Shown here: positions 7,177 through 13,879 of the stretch, in pieces
Position numbering within the stretch: position 1 is the first letter of the stretch
How the letters are laid out: each line of letters starts with the position of its first letter
Origin: an uncultured Collinsella sp.
Lineage (GTDB): Bacteria; Actinomycetota; Coriobacteriia; Coriobacteriales; Coriobacteriaceae
Length of the DNA stretch: 14,536 bases
Direction of reading: 5' to 3'
Assembly: GCA_902494135.1 (NCBI GenBank)
Contig: CABUSE010000022.1
Location: forward strand, 1-14,536
The notes under the pieces: model-generated
Databases searched by the model: none
Told to the model about the DNA's origin: nothing
What the model saw: only the letters and a program-made list of their open reading frames with translations
Program-made: the position numbers and the translations under genes

Positions 7177-8316
7177 TTAGTAGTCCACCGCCGCAGGGCT
7201 GTTCATCCAGTCGCTCACAAACGCGCCGTAGCGGCCCTCGATAATGGCCTGGCGGGCACGCTGCATAAGGTTGAGCAGGTAGTAGATGTTGTGCATCGAA
7301 AGCAGGATGCCGCCGAGCATCTCCTTCTGCGTGACCATGTGGCGAATGAGCGCGCGGCTGTAGCCGCCCGTGCACACCGGGCAGGTGCAGGTGGGGTCGA
7401 TGGGGCCGTCGTCGTGCGCAAAACGCGCGTTGCGGAAGTTAAGGCGACCTTCACTGGAGAATGCCGTGCCCATGCGGCCGGTGCGCGTCGGCAGCACGCA
7501 GTCGAACATATCGATGCCCACGCCCACGCCGCGCACGAGCGTCGTCGGGTTGCCGACGCCCATCAGGTAGCGCGGCTTGTGCTTGGGCATGTACTCGCTC
7601 ACAAGCGGCGCCAGGGTCTCGAACATGGTCTCGTGGTCCTCGCCCACCGAGTAGCCGCCGATGCCGTAACCGGGGAAGTCACCGCACTCCTCCAGATGGC
7701 GCAGAGAGCGCAGGCGCAGATCCAAATGCATGCCGCCCTGGACGATGCCAAAGAGCGCCTGGTCATCGCGGGTGTGAGCCTTGTAGCAGCGCTCGGCCCA
7801 CATGCTCGACAGCTCCACCGCGCGCTCAACGTAGGCGCGCGTGGCGGGATAGCCCGGGCACTGGTCCAGCTGCATGCAGATGTCGGAGCCGAGCTTCATG
7901 GCGATCTCCATGTTGTCCTCGGGTGTCCAGAACACGTGGCGGCCGTCGTAATCGTTGACGATAAAGCGCACGCCCTCATCGGTGAGCTTAACGGCGTCGT
8001 TATGGCTAAAGACCTGGAAGCCGCCCGAGTCGGTAAGAATGGGGCCATGCCAGTTCATGAACTTGTGCAGTCCGCCCAACTCGGCGATGGTGTCCTCGCC
8101 GGGGCGCATGGACAGGTGATAGGTATTGGCAAGCACGATCTGGGCGCCGAGCTGCTTGACGGTCTCGGTGGGAATACCCTTGACGTTTGCCTTGGTGCCC
8201 ACGGGCATAAAGATCGGCGTCTCGATTTCGCCGTGCGGGGTATGCAGCACGCCGGCGCGCGCGTGCGTGGTCGGGTCCTCGGCGATCAGGTCGAATTTAA
8301 AAAGGCTCTGGTCCAT
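7177..8316 (-). CDS. tgt: Queuine/preQ1 tRNA-ribosyltransferase
   Basis: A 379-residue, full-length Tgt. It swaps guanine 34 of tRNAs with a GUN anticodon (Asp, Asn, His, Tyr) for preQ1, the committed tRNA step of queuosine synthesis. Visible features are ANTYHLSMRPG (63-73), TDSGGFQVFS with D96 (general acid/base), GIVQGG (190-195), D272 in DMFDCVLPTR (covalent nucleophile), and the zinc site C310-x-C312-x2-C315 with H342 in SMHNIYY. The C315-H spacing appears one residue longer than in the Zymomonas enzyme as I recall it, because of the TGGYSR stretch. AAGGAG lies 9 bases before the ATG, and a perfect -10 (TATAAT) is upstream. queA and queH, for the following steps, are on the same strand about 3.6 kb and 4.9 kb upstream in the direction of transcription. 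Confidence 0.97.
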   Translation of the reverse strand: MDQSLFKFDLIAEDPTTHARAGVLHTPHGEIETPIFMPVGTKANVKGIPTETVKQLGAQIVLANTYHLSMRPGEDTIAELGGLHKFMNWHGPILTDSGGFQVFSHNDAVKLTDEGVRFIVNDYDGRHVFWTPEDNMEIAMKLGSDICMQLDQCPGYPATRAYVERAVELSSMWAERCYKAHTRDDQALFGIVQGGMHLDLRLRSLRHLEECGDFPGYGIGGYSVGEDHETMFETLAPLVSEYMPKHKPRYLMGVGNPTTLVRGVGVGIDMFDCVLPTRTGRMGTAFSSEGRLNFRNARFAHDDGPIDPTCTCPVCTGGYSRALIRHMVTQKEMLGGILLSMHNIYYLLNLMQRARQAIIEGRYGAFVSDWMNSPAAVDY

Positions 8317-8353
8317 AAACTAGAACTCCTTGGTTGCGGTTCATACGCAAACC

Positions 8354-8359
8354 ATTATA
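8354..8359 (-). promoter_or_regulatory. -10 element of the tgt promoter
   Basis: The minus strand reads TATAAT, giving an expected start of transcription about 30 bases before the tgt ATG. The -35 position (CGGTGC at 17-base spacing) is weak. Confidence 0.55.
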
Positions 8360-8402
8360 CGGGCAACCCGCAAAGAGCACCGACTCGACAGAAACTGATG
8401 CA

Positions 8403-8525
8403 TTAAACGACTAGTCGTCGGGGACAATCTTCAGCGCCATCTTGCAAAGAAGTGTCCCAATCTGCCGGCACTTAGGGACCGTCCCCAGGTGCCGGCAAGA
8501 GCGTCCCTTTCGACTAGTCATTTAA
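8403..8525. mobile_element. 123-bp MITE-like element with 23-bp terminal inverted repeats
   Basis: The left end (8403-8425, beginning TTAAACGACTAGTCG) and the complement of the right end (8503-8525, TTAAATGACTAGTCG) match at 19 of 23 positions. Inside is a nested hairpin, TGCCGGCAC (8463-8471) with GTGCCGGCA (8489-8497), enclosing GGGAC-C-GTCCC (8475-8485). TTAA sits at both outer ends. There is no coding capacity. The right end merges with the 31-base repeat that starts the larger structured element (8515-8754). Calling it mobile is inference. Confidence 0.5.
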
Positions 8526-8754
8526 GAACGTCCCCAACGACTACATCTGGGATTATTTCCAACGGCCAAGGCAACGCCGATGCTCTGACAACGTCAGCGA
8601 GCGGTCGCCAGAGCGAACAAATTGGCATGAAAAGAGGACGGCATAGACCTTCTGGTCATGCCGTCCTCTTTGAATGACAAGTTGTCGCTCTGGTGACCGC
8701 GCAGCGTCGGCTGGTCCGCCGTTCGTTAGAACGGCGGAACCTGAGACGTAACCC
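8515..8754 (-). repeat. Structured repeat element, copy A, downstream of the SDR gene (candidate ncRNA or 3' UTR element)
   Basis: Blocks shared with copy B (11737-11960): the 31-base repeat at 8515-8545, CAGCGAGCGG at 8595-8604, the loop hairpin GACCTTCTGGTC at 8646-8657, and CCGCGCAGCGTCG at 8697-8709. Paired parts: a 16-bp outer stem (8601-8616 with 8685-8700, one G-T pair); an inner 14-bp stem (8631-8644 with 8658-8671) capped, after a bulged A, by GACC-TTCT-GGTC; and a 9-bp hairpin (8716-8724 with 8729-8737) with GTTA loop. It begins on the base after the SDR stop codon in the minus direction. The inner stem is followed by TTTT on the minus strand, so weak termination is possible. Confidence 0.75.
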
Positions 8755-9555
8755 CTACGGCCGCTGGCCCATGCCACCCTCGAGGGTGACGGTCTCGCCG
8801 TTCATGTACTTAAAGTCGGGACCGCAGAGCTGAACGACCACGCGGCCGATCTCCTTCTCGACGTCGCCGTAGTGGCCTGCCGGCGGCATGTGGACGTTGG
8901 CCTTGAAAGCCTCGGGGTAAGCATCCTGGAAGTTCTCGAGCGCAGCGGTCCAAGCAAGCGGGCAAACGATATTGACGTTGATGCCGTCCTTGCCCCACTC
9001 GTTGGCGGCAACGCGGGTCAGGCCGCGGATGCCCTCCTTGGCGGCAGCATAGCTGCACTGGCCATAGTTGCCAAACAGGCCGGCGCCCGAGGCAAAGTTG
9101 ACCACGGAGCCCTTGGTCTCCTTCAGGTGCGGATAGGCCTTCTGCATGTACAGATAGGTAGCATACAGACCGGAGTAAATGGCCAGGTTAAACTGATCCA
9201 TGGTGTGATCGGCGATGGTCACACCCGAGGCGCTGGCCTGAGCATTGTTGACGACGGCGTCGATGCGGCCGAACTCCTCAATGGCCTTGTCGATGACGTT
9301 CTGGACAACGGCCTCGTTATCCTGGCCAGCCGAGACATCGGCCTGAACAGGCAGAACCTTGACACCGTACTCGGCCTCGAGAGACTCCTTGGCGGCCTCG
9401 AGCTTGGCGACGTTGCGGCCGGTGATGACGAGGTTCGCGCCCTCCTTGGCAAATGCGATATCGATGCCGTAGCCGATGGAGCCAGCGGAACCGTCCTTAA
9501 GCGTGGCCTTGCCGCCGCCGGTGACGATCACGGTCTTACCAGTGAAAAGTCCCAT
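8755..9555 (-). CDS. NADP-type short-chain dehydrogenase, candidate 12alpha-hydroxysteroid dehydrogenase
   Basis: A 266-residue classical SDR. The cofactor loop is VTGGG(13-15)...GSIGYGI(25-31), with a stretch of about ten residues (KATLKDGSAG) inserted into the usual TGxxxGxG. TGRN with R47 after strand 2 suggests NADP(H). The active site reads S156 (NFASGAG), Y169 and K173 (YAAAK); the NNAG motif is NNAQ (103-106), and the usual helix-4 Asn is replaced in IYSGLYATY. From memory, the NNAQASASG, GQCSYAAAKEGIRGL and C-terminal GETVTLEGGMGQRP segments closely resemble the NADP-dependent 12alpha-HSDH of Clostridium sp. ATCC 29733, which oxidises the 12-hydroxyl of cholate-type bile acids. No alignment was run. 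The ATG at 9555 has AAAGGA 7 bases upstream. It is transcribed alone, divergent from the coiled-coil gene. Confidence 0.88.
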   Translation of the reverse strand: MGLFTGKTVIVTGGGKATLKDGSAGSIGYGIDIAFAKEGANLVITGRNVAKLEAAKESLEAEYGVKVLPVQADVSAGQDNEAVVQNVIDKAIEEFGRIDAVVNNAQASASGVTIADHTMDQFNLAIYSGLYATYLYMQKAYPHLKETKGSVVNFASGAGLFGNYGQCSYAAAKEGIRGLTRVAANEWGKDGINVNIVCPLAWTAALENFQDAYPEAFKANVHMPPAGHYGDVEKEIGRVVVQLCGPDFKYMNGETVTLEGGMGQRP

Positions 9556-9810
9556 ACAAAGTCCTTTCAAATCGCGACGGGCACGCCCGCCGACTGCGCG
9601 TATCCAACTTCACGCGCCAAAAGCTGAGATGCAACTTTAGCGTGTTCAAGCGAAAATAAAAGACCGCGGTAGGCGAACGGCACCACGTCGTTCGGCGAAG
9701 GGATTGTCAAGTACAAACTGGATAAAGCGGCCGAGTTATCGTTATCAGATCGAGCCATCGAACACGTTTTGAAACTTTGCTGCAGCGCGTGGGATGTCGG
9801 CGCGAGACTT

Positions 9811-9816
9811 TATCAT
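9811..9816 (+). promoter_or_regulatory. Possible -10 element for the coiled-coil gene
   Basis: TATCAT lies about 30 bases upstream of the start codon, but no good -35 is seen. The rest of the 288-bp divergent spacer (9556-9843) holds no recognisable site. One short open frame there (9567-9758, minus) lacks a ribosome site and is not called. Confidence 0.35.
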
Positions 9817-9843
9817 AGGGTGACAAACAACGATGAGGAGCAC

Positions 9844-11625
9844 ATGCCTATGACAGACGAGCTGGACCCCCAGACTCAGCAGCATATTGATCATTCCGAA
9901 GACGCCGTCGACGACTGCGATACTCCTACCTGCGTCGACGCCTCCACCGATGCGCCCGCCACCGCAGATGCGCACGCCGGTGCGGATAAGGCAACAGACA
10001 CAGACGATACTGTCGAGCATGATGAAAGCGAGCAGCCGGAGCCGAGCGATGCCGAACCTGACACGGACCCCGCCCCGCAAGCAGCGGGCCCCATCGAGGT
10101 GTCTTCGGAAGAAGAGCTTGATGCCGTCATGGACTCCATGATGGATGCCGTCAAAGCGATGAAAGACGCCGTGGCCGATGCCGATATTGATGCCGAGGAA
10201 GAGGAGGCCGCCGAGGCGGCCTCGACCTTTGTACCCGGCGAGACCCCCGTTGCCGACCAGGGCAGCACCATGCCCTCGTTTCTGCAGCTCGAGCACCCCA
10301 CGATTGGCGCCGATGCGGTCGATCCGCACGCAGCGGGCTTTTCTGTGGTCGAGGGCGGTACCGGCAATATCGCCGCGCCGCAGGCTGCCGATGCGGACGC
10401 TGTCGACACCGCTCGCCCGATCGCCCCGCACTCCCCCGACGCGAACCGCGATCTGGGGACCGCTGTCTCGAACACCGCGAACGCCGTGGGCACCTTTATT
10501 GCCCAGGGCGCCTCGGCCATGCGCGAGATGAACGCCGCGAAAAAGGCACTTGCCGATGCCCGCGCCCACCTGGCCGAACTTGAGCAGCGCATTGTCGATC
10601 AGGCCGAGGAGCTCGAGACGCGCCAGGATATCGCAGGCCGCTACGACCAGATCGTCGCCGACCAGCGTCAGGCGATCGCCACAGCGCAAAAGACCGCTGC
10701 GGCAGCCGAGATTGACCGTGATGCCCACGCCGCCAAAGCGACAGAGCTCAAGAGTCAGCTCGAACAAATGAAGACAGAGGATGACGCGACTGAGCTCCGC
10801 CTGAAGGCCGCGCTCGACGCCGTGGAGGCCCGCGAGGCAAGCTCGCGCGAGACCGGCAACCGCCTCGTTCGACGTCTTGAGGATTCCAAGCGCATCCGCG
10901 ACAAGGTGCAGGCCGAGCGAGACGCCGGCATTGCCGCCGCACAACAAACCGTCGACGCCACGCGCGCCCAGCTCGAGACGCTGCGTCATGAGTATGCCGA
11001 GCTGCAACGCAATCCCTCGGCAAATCCCGCCAACTATACGGTGCGCACCAGCGAGCTCTCGATGCAGATCTCCGACACGGCAGATGCCCTGCGTAAAGCC
11101 GAAGAAGATGTCCCGTGCATCACCGCCGACCTTGAGCACTCGCTTGCCGCAGCCGAGCAGGCCGTCGAGCAGGCTCAAGCCCCTATCGCCGACGCCAAAC
11201 GCGCGCACCAAGCCGTGACGACTGAGGCCGATGCCGCGCGCGACGTGCTGCAGACGGCGAAAACTGCCGCCACGACGCGCCAGCGCGAACTGCGCGAGAA
11301 GATCGCCGCCGAGGACAAGGCACGCCGCGACCAAGAGCAAAGCATCGCCAACGCCCAAGCAGATGCCGCACATGCACAGTCGATCATCGAGCAGGCGACC
11401 GAGGTACATGACCATCCAGAGATCACTGAGTCGCTTGCAGGATCCTTGGCCCGAGACAAAGCCGAACACGCCGAGACCGAGCGAGAAGTCGCCCAGCTCG
11501 AGGCCACCGAGGACGCGGTGCGCGAGCGCACCCGCGACTCACGCATCAAATTCACCGGCGCCATCGTCTGCATCGTCGCCGCAATCCTGGTGATCATCCT
11601 AGTCTGGCTGTTCGCGAGCAAGTAA
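9844..11625 (+). CDS. Acidic coiled-coil protein with a C-terminal membrane anchor, function unknown
   Basis: About 593 residues, not recognised as a named family. Residues 1-130 are strongly acidic and rich in Asp, Glu, Ala and Thr, hence probably disordered. Residues 130-220 are a low-complexity Ala/Pro/Gly linker. Residues about 226-560 are Ala/Glu/Gln/Arg-rich with heptad-like spacing (for example AKKALADARAHLAELEQRI), predicting long coiled coils broken near YAELQRNPSANPANY. A single hydrophobic segment (GAIVCIVAAILVIILVWLF, about 571-589) is followed by ASK and the end, so the bulk should lie in the cytoplasm behind a tail anchor. There is no signal peptide and no enzyme motif. GAGGAG at 9835-9840 is 3 bases from the ATG at 9844 and 9 from the ATG at 9850; either may be used. 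It could be a scaffold or envelope-organising protein. Confidence 0.85.
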   Translation: MPMTDELDPQTQQHIDHSEDAVDDCDTPTCVDASTDAPATADAHAGADKATDTDDTVEHDESEQPEPSDAEPDTDPAPQAAGPIEVSSEEELDAVMDSMMDAVKAMKDAVADADIDAEEEEAAEAASTFVPGETPVADQGSTMPSFLQLEHPTIGADAVDPHAAGFSVVEGGTGNIAAPQAADADAVDTARPIAPHSPDANRDLGTAVSNTANAVGTFIAQGASAMREMNAAKKALADARAHLAELEQRIVDQAEELETRQDIAGRYDQIVADQRQAIATAQKTAAAAEIDRDAHAAKATELKSQLEQMKTEDDATELRLKAALDAVEAREASSRETGNRLVRRLEDSKRIRDKVQAERDAGIAAAQQTVDATRAQLETLRHEYAELQRNPSANPANYTVRTSELSMQISDTADALRKAEEDVPCITADLEHSLAAAEQAVEQAQAPIADAKRAHQAVTTEADAARDVLQTAKTAATTRQRELREKIAAEDKARRDQEQSIANAQADAAHAQSIIEQATEVHDHPEITESLAGSLARDKAEHAETEREVAQLEATEDAVRERTRDSRIKFTGAIVCIVAAILVIILVWLFASK

Positions 11626-11652
11626 ACCAGCCGCCAAAAAAACGCTCAACGC

Positions 11653-11717
11653 AGTTGCGGTGAGATAGTTCCTGTTTAGCCCAAAAAGGCCAATTCAAGA
11701 ACTATCTCACCGCAACT
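11653..11717. repeat. Hairpin repeat, copy 2 (arms AGTTGCGGTGAGATAGTTC); likely terminator of the coiled-coil gene
   Basis: Perfect 19-bp arms at 11653-11671 and 11699-11717 enclose a 27-base loop, followed by TATTTAG on the plus strand. It lies 27 bases after the coiled-coil stop codon. It is homologous to 5401-5467: the first ten bases of the arm and the following ATAG are shared. Confidence 0.88.
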
Positions 11718-11736
11718 TATTTAGATTGATGCAAGG

Positions 11737-11960
11737 TAGTCGTTTAAGAACGTCCCCAATGACTACACCGATGTTTTGTTGACAACCAAAGAAATGCCGG
11801 TGTTTTGGCAACGACAGCGAGCGGGTCGCATTTGAGGCAAGGTGACGTGAAACGAAAGGGCGCTGACCTTCTGGTCGCGCCCTTGAAGTTGAACGTCAGA
11901 TTGTCCAAATGCGGCCCGCGCAGCGTCGACCGGTTACGGCGTTTGTAAAACGCCGTAACC
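11737..11960 (-). repeat. Structured repeat element, copy B, downstream of queA (candidate ncRNA or 3' UTR element)
   Basis: Homologue of copy A with the same order of parts: the 31-base repeat 11737-11767 (29 of 31 identical to copy A), CAGCGAGCGG (11815-11824), a 14-bp outer stem (11821-11834 with 11906-11919, one T-G pair), a 6-bp middle stem TGACGT (11843-11848) with ACGTCA (11893-11898), an inner 8-bp stem (11856-11863 with 11877-11884), a bulged T, GACC-TTCT-GGTC (11865-11876), CCGCGCAGCGTCG (11917-11929), and a 13-bp hairpin (11932-11944 with 11948-11960). The last arm overlaps the final base of the queA stop codon. On the minus strand the inner hairpin is followed by TTTCGTTT, a plausible termination tract. 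Confidence 0.78.
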
Positions 11961-13177
11961 TACAAGATGAGCATGGCGTCACCAAAGCTGAAGAAGCGGT
12001 AGCGTTCTTCGATAGCAGCGGCGTAGGCATCCATGATCTGGTCGCGGGTGGCAAGTGCGCTTACGAGCATCATGAGCGTGGAGCGCGGCACGTGGAAGTT
12101 CGTGATCAGCGCGTCGACCACGTGATAGGTCGAGCCGGGCATAAGGTAGAGCTGCGTTGTCGCGTTCTCGCGCACCACGATGTCACCGCGGCCGAGCGTG
12201 TCGGCCCCGTCCTCGCGGCCCTCAAAATAGCGCGCCGTCACGGCCGGATCGGACACCGGGGCATCCACGTCAAAGGCGCTCTCAAGCGAGCGTACTGCGG
12301 TGGTGCCGACGGCGATCACGCGGTGCCCCTCGGCCTTCGCTTTATGCACGGCGTCGACAACCTCCTGCGACACGTGGTAGCGCTCGGTGTGCATGACGTG
12401 CTGCGTAGGGTCGTCCTCCTCCACCAGACGGAAGGTATCGATGCCCACCTCGAGCTCGACAGCGGCAAACTTCGCGCCCTTGGCCTCGATAGCGGCCATG
12501 AGCTCGGGAGTAAAGTGCAGACCCGCCGTAGGAGCGGCAGCCGAGTGCTCCTCCTTCATGGCGTAGACGGTCTGGTACTTCTCGGGGTCGCCCTCGTAAT
12601 CGGTAATGTAGGGCGGCAGCGGCACGTGGCCGGCAGCATGGATGGCCTCGTCGAGCGTGCGCGGGTCGCCGGCGGCATTGCAACCGGCCGGCTCAAAGCG
12701 CACCAGACGGCCACCACGGCTATCGGTGACAAAGTCGATGACCTCGGCCGTCAGCACCACGGGAGCCCCCTCGGGCGCATGGGCGCCACCGGCGCGATAC
12801 TCAATCTGGGCACCGGGCTTCAGACGCTTGCCCGGCTTGACCAGGCACTCCCAAACATGGCCCAGCGGGTCAACATCCTCGCGGCGCTTGAGCAGCAGCG
12901 TCTCGACCACGCCACCCGAGCCAGATTTGCGACCGATCAGGCGGGCCGGCATCACGCGCGTCTTGTTGATGACGAGCACGTCGCCCGGCTCGATATAGTC
13001 GATGATGTCGCGGAAGATGCGGTGCTCAACGGTGCCGCCATGCTTCAGCGGCGTTCCCGCCTCGGAGCCCTTGCGATCCACCACCAGCAGGCGGCAGGAG
13101 TCGCGCGGCTCGGCAGGCGCCTGAGCGATGAGCTCTTCAGGCAGGTTATAGTCAAAATCATCGGTACGCATAGACAC
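11960..13177 (-). CDS. queA: S-adenosylmethionine:tRNA ribosyltransferase-isomerase
   Basis: A 405-residue QueA. It moves the ribosyl part of S-adenosylmethionine onto preQ1 already in tRNA, forming epoxyqueuosine. Conserved blocks are DYNLPEELIAQ (9-19), VINKTRVMPARL (69-80), HVPLPPYI (184-191), YQTVYA (201-206), APTAGLHFTPEL (215-226), VIAVGTTAVRSLES (287-300), VVDALITNFHVPRSTL (353-368) and FFSFGDAMLIL at the end. The protein is longer than the roughly 340-360 residues common for QueA. Extra length is apparent around residues 130-170 and 301-340. GTG at 13177 is chosen as start because AAGGAG lies 8 bases upstream; the next ATG (13171) is 14 bases from it. It is downstream of queH on the same strand with a 64-base gap, probably cotranscribed. 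Confidence 0.96.
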   Translation of the reverse strand: MSMRTDDFDYNLPEELIAQAPAEPRDSCRLLVVDRKGSEAGTPLKHGGTVEHRIFRDIIDYIEPGDVLVINKTRVMPARLIGRKSGSGGVVETLLLKRREDVDPLGHVWECLVKPGKRLKPGAQIEYRAGGAHAPEGAPVVLTAEVIDFVTDSRGGRLVRFEPAGCNAAGDPRTLDEAIHAAGHVPLPPYITDYEGDPEKYQTVYAMKEEHSAAAPTAGLHFTPELMAAIEAKGAKFAAVELEVGIDTFRLVEEDDPTQHVMHTERYHVSQEVVDAVHKAKAEGHRVIAVGTTAVRSLESAFDVDAPVSDPAVTARYFEGREDGADTLGRGDIVVRENATTQLYLMPGSTYHVVDALITNFHVPRSTLMMLVSALATRDQIMDAYAAAIEERYRFFSFGDAMLIL

Positions 13178-13241
13178 GTCGGATTCTCCTTATATAGTTA
13201 AAGTCCGCCCTACATCCTAGCAGGCTGACGTCCCAAATGAA

Positions 13242-13817
13242 CTACTTTTTGGAGGCTTTGCGCTCGTCGCGGATGCGAGCGCGGTCCATGGCCGCCTCGA
13301 CAGCCGAGAAGCGGCAACCACAGTAGTTCTGCCGATACATGCCAAGCTCGCGCGAACGACGCGTGGCCTCGGGATAATACGGGCGAAAATCGCGAATGAC
13401 CGGGGTGAGACCGCGGGCGGCAGCCAGACGCTCCAACACGTCATTACAGGTTTCGAACAGCTGATACGGCGAGACGGCGAGCGTCGTGCCCACAAACTCA
13501 AACCCACGCTCCTGGGCCACGCGGCACGCCTCGGCCAGGCGCAGGGCATAGCACGCGCGGCAGCGACGGGCTCGATCGGCGCCCAGCGGGGCCACGCCGG
13601 CCTCCCAGCGCTCGCGGTCCTCCCCCGCCTCGATAAGCTCGATGTCGCCATCGGCACACCACCGGCGCAGCTCGTCCAAGCGGCGCTGCCATTCATCGCG
13701 CGGTTGAATATTGGGGTTGGTCCAGCAAATCGTGGGTTCAAACCCTTCCTCGCGCAGCAGGCGGACCGGCTCAAGCGAGCACGGCGCACAGCAGGCGTGC
13801 AACAACAACGGCTTCAT
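13242..13817 (-). CDS. queH: Epoxyqueuosine reductase QueH
   Basis: A 191-residue protein of the QueH (formerly DUF208) family. It reduces epoxyqueuosine in tRNA to queuosine and replaces the unrelated cobalamin-dependent QueG. The Cys motifs thought to bind an iron-sulfur cluster and metal are intact: HACCAPC (C9, C10, C13), RRCRACY (C86, C89) and YCGC (C166, C168), with WTNPNIQP (32-39) and TTLAVSPYQ (111-119) between them. ATG at 13817 is favoured because AGGAG lies 6 bases upstream; an in-frame ATG at 13823 directly abuts that ribosome site. It precedes queA in transcription, giving the last two queuosine steps together. Confidence 0.95.
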   Translation of the reverse strand: MKPLLLHACCAPCSLEPVRLLREEGFEPTICWTNPNIQPRDEWQRRLDELRRWCADGDIELIEAGEDRERWEAGVAPLGADRARRCRACYALRLAEACRVAQERGFEFVGTTLAVSPYQLFETCNDVLERLAAARGLTPVIRDFRPYYPEATRRSRELGMYRQNYCGCRFSAVEAAMDRARIRDERKASKK

Positions 13818-13879
13818 CAACATCTCCTCCCCCGCAATGATTTTTTAATCCCCGTCCCAGAAAAATCATCCCAAAAAGA

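Noticed and set aside
6817..8406. 529-residue plus-strand open frame opposite the LOG gene and tgt
   Set aside because: It is antisense to two well-conserved enzymes and crosses their intergenic terminator; its His/Ala/Val-rich product is typical of a shadow frame.
8515..8754. Possible retron or group II intron remnant in the structured repeat
   Set aside because: No reverse transcriptase is present in the window and no recognisable intron domain V or msr/msd arrangement was found; an ncRNA or mobile-repeat reading is simpler.
9567..9758. 63-residue minus-strand frame just upstream of the SDR, ending at its ribosome site
   Set aside because: The stop position could suggest a leader peptide, but no ribosome site precedes the ATG and the product is unremarkable.
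9745..11469. 574-residue open frame on the minus strand, opposite the coiled-coil gene
   Set aside because: It is Gly/Arg/Leu-rich without recognisable motifs and has no ribosome site. The plus-strand frame has a ribosome site, a coherent coiled-coil pattern and a membrane anchor. The GC-rich biased codons explain the antisense opening.
5401..11717. CRISPR array
   Set aside because: The repeats are two dispersed hairpins, not a regularly spaced array, and no cas gene is present.
11909..13201. 430-residue plus-strand open frame opposite queA
   Set aside because: It is antisense to a full-length QueA with all motifs, and its product has no recognisable domain.
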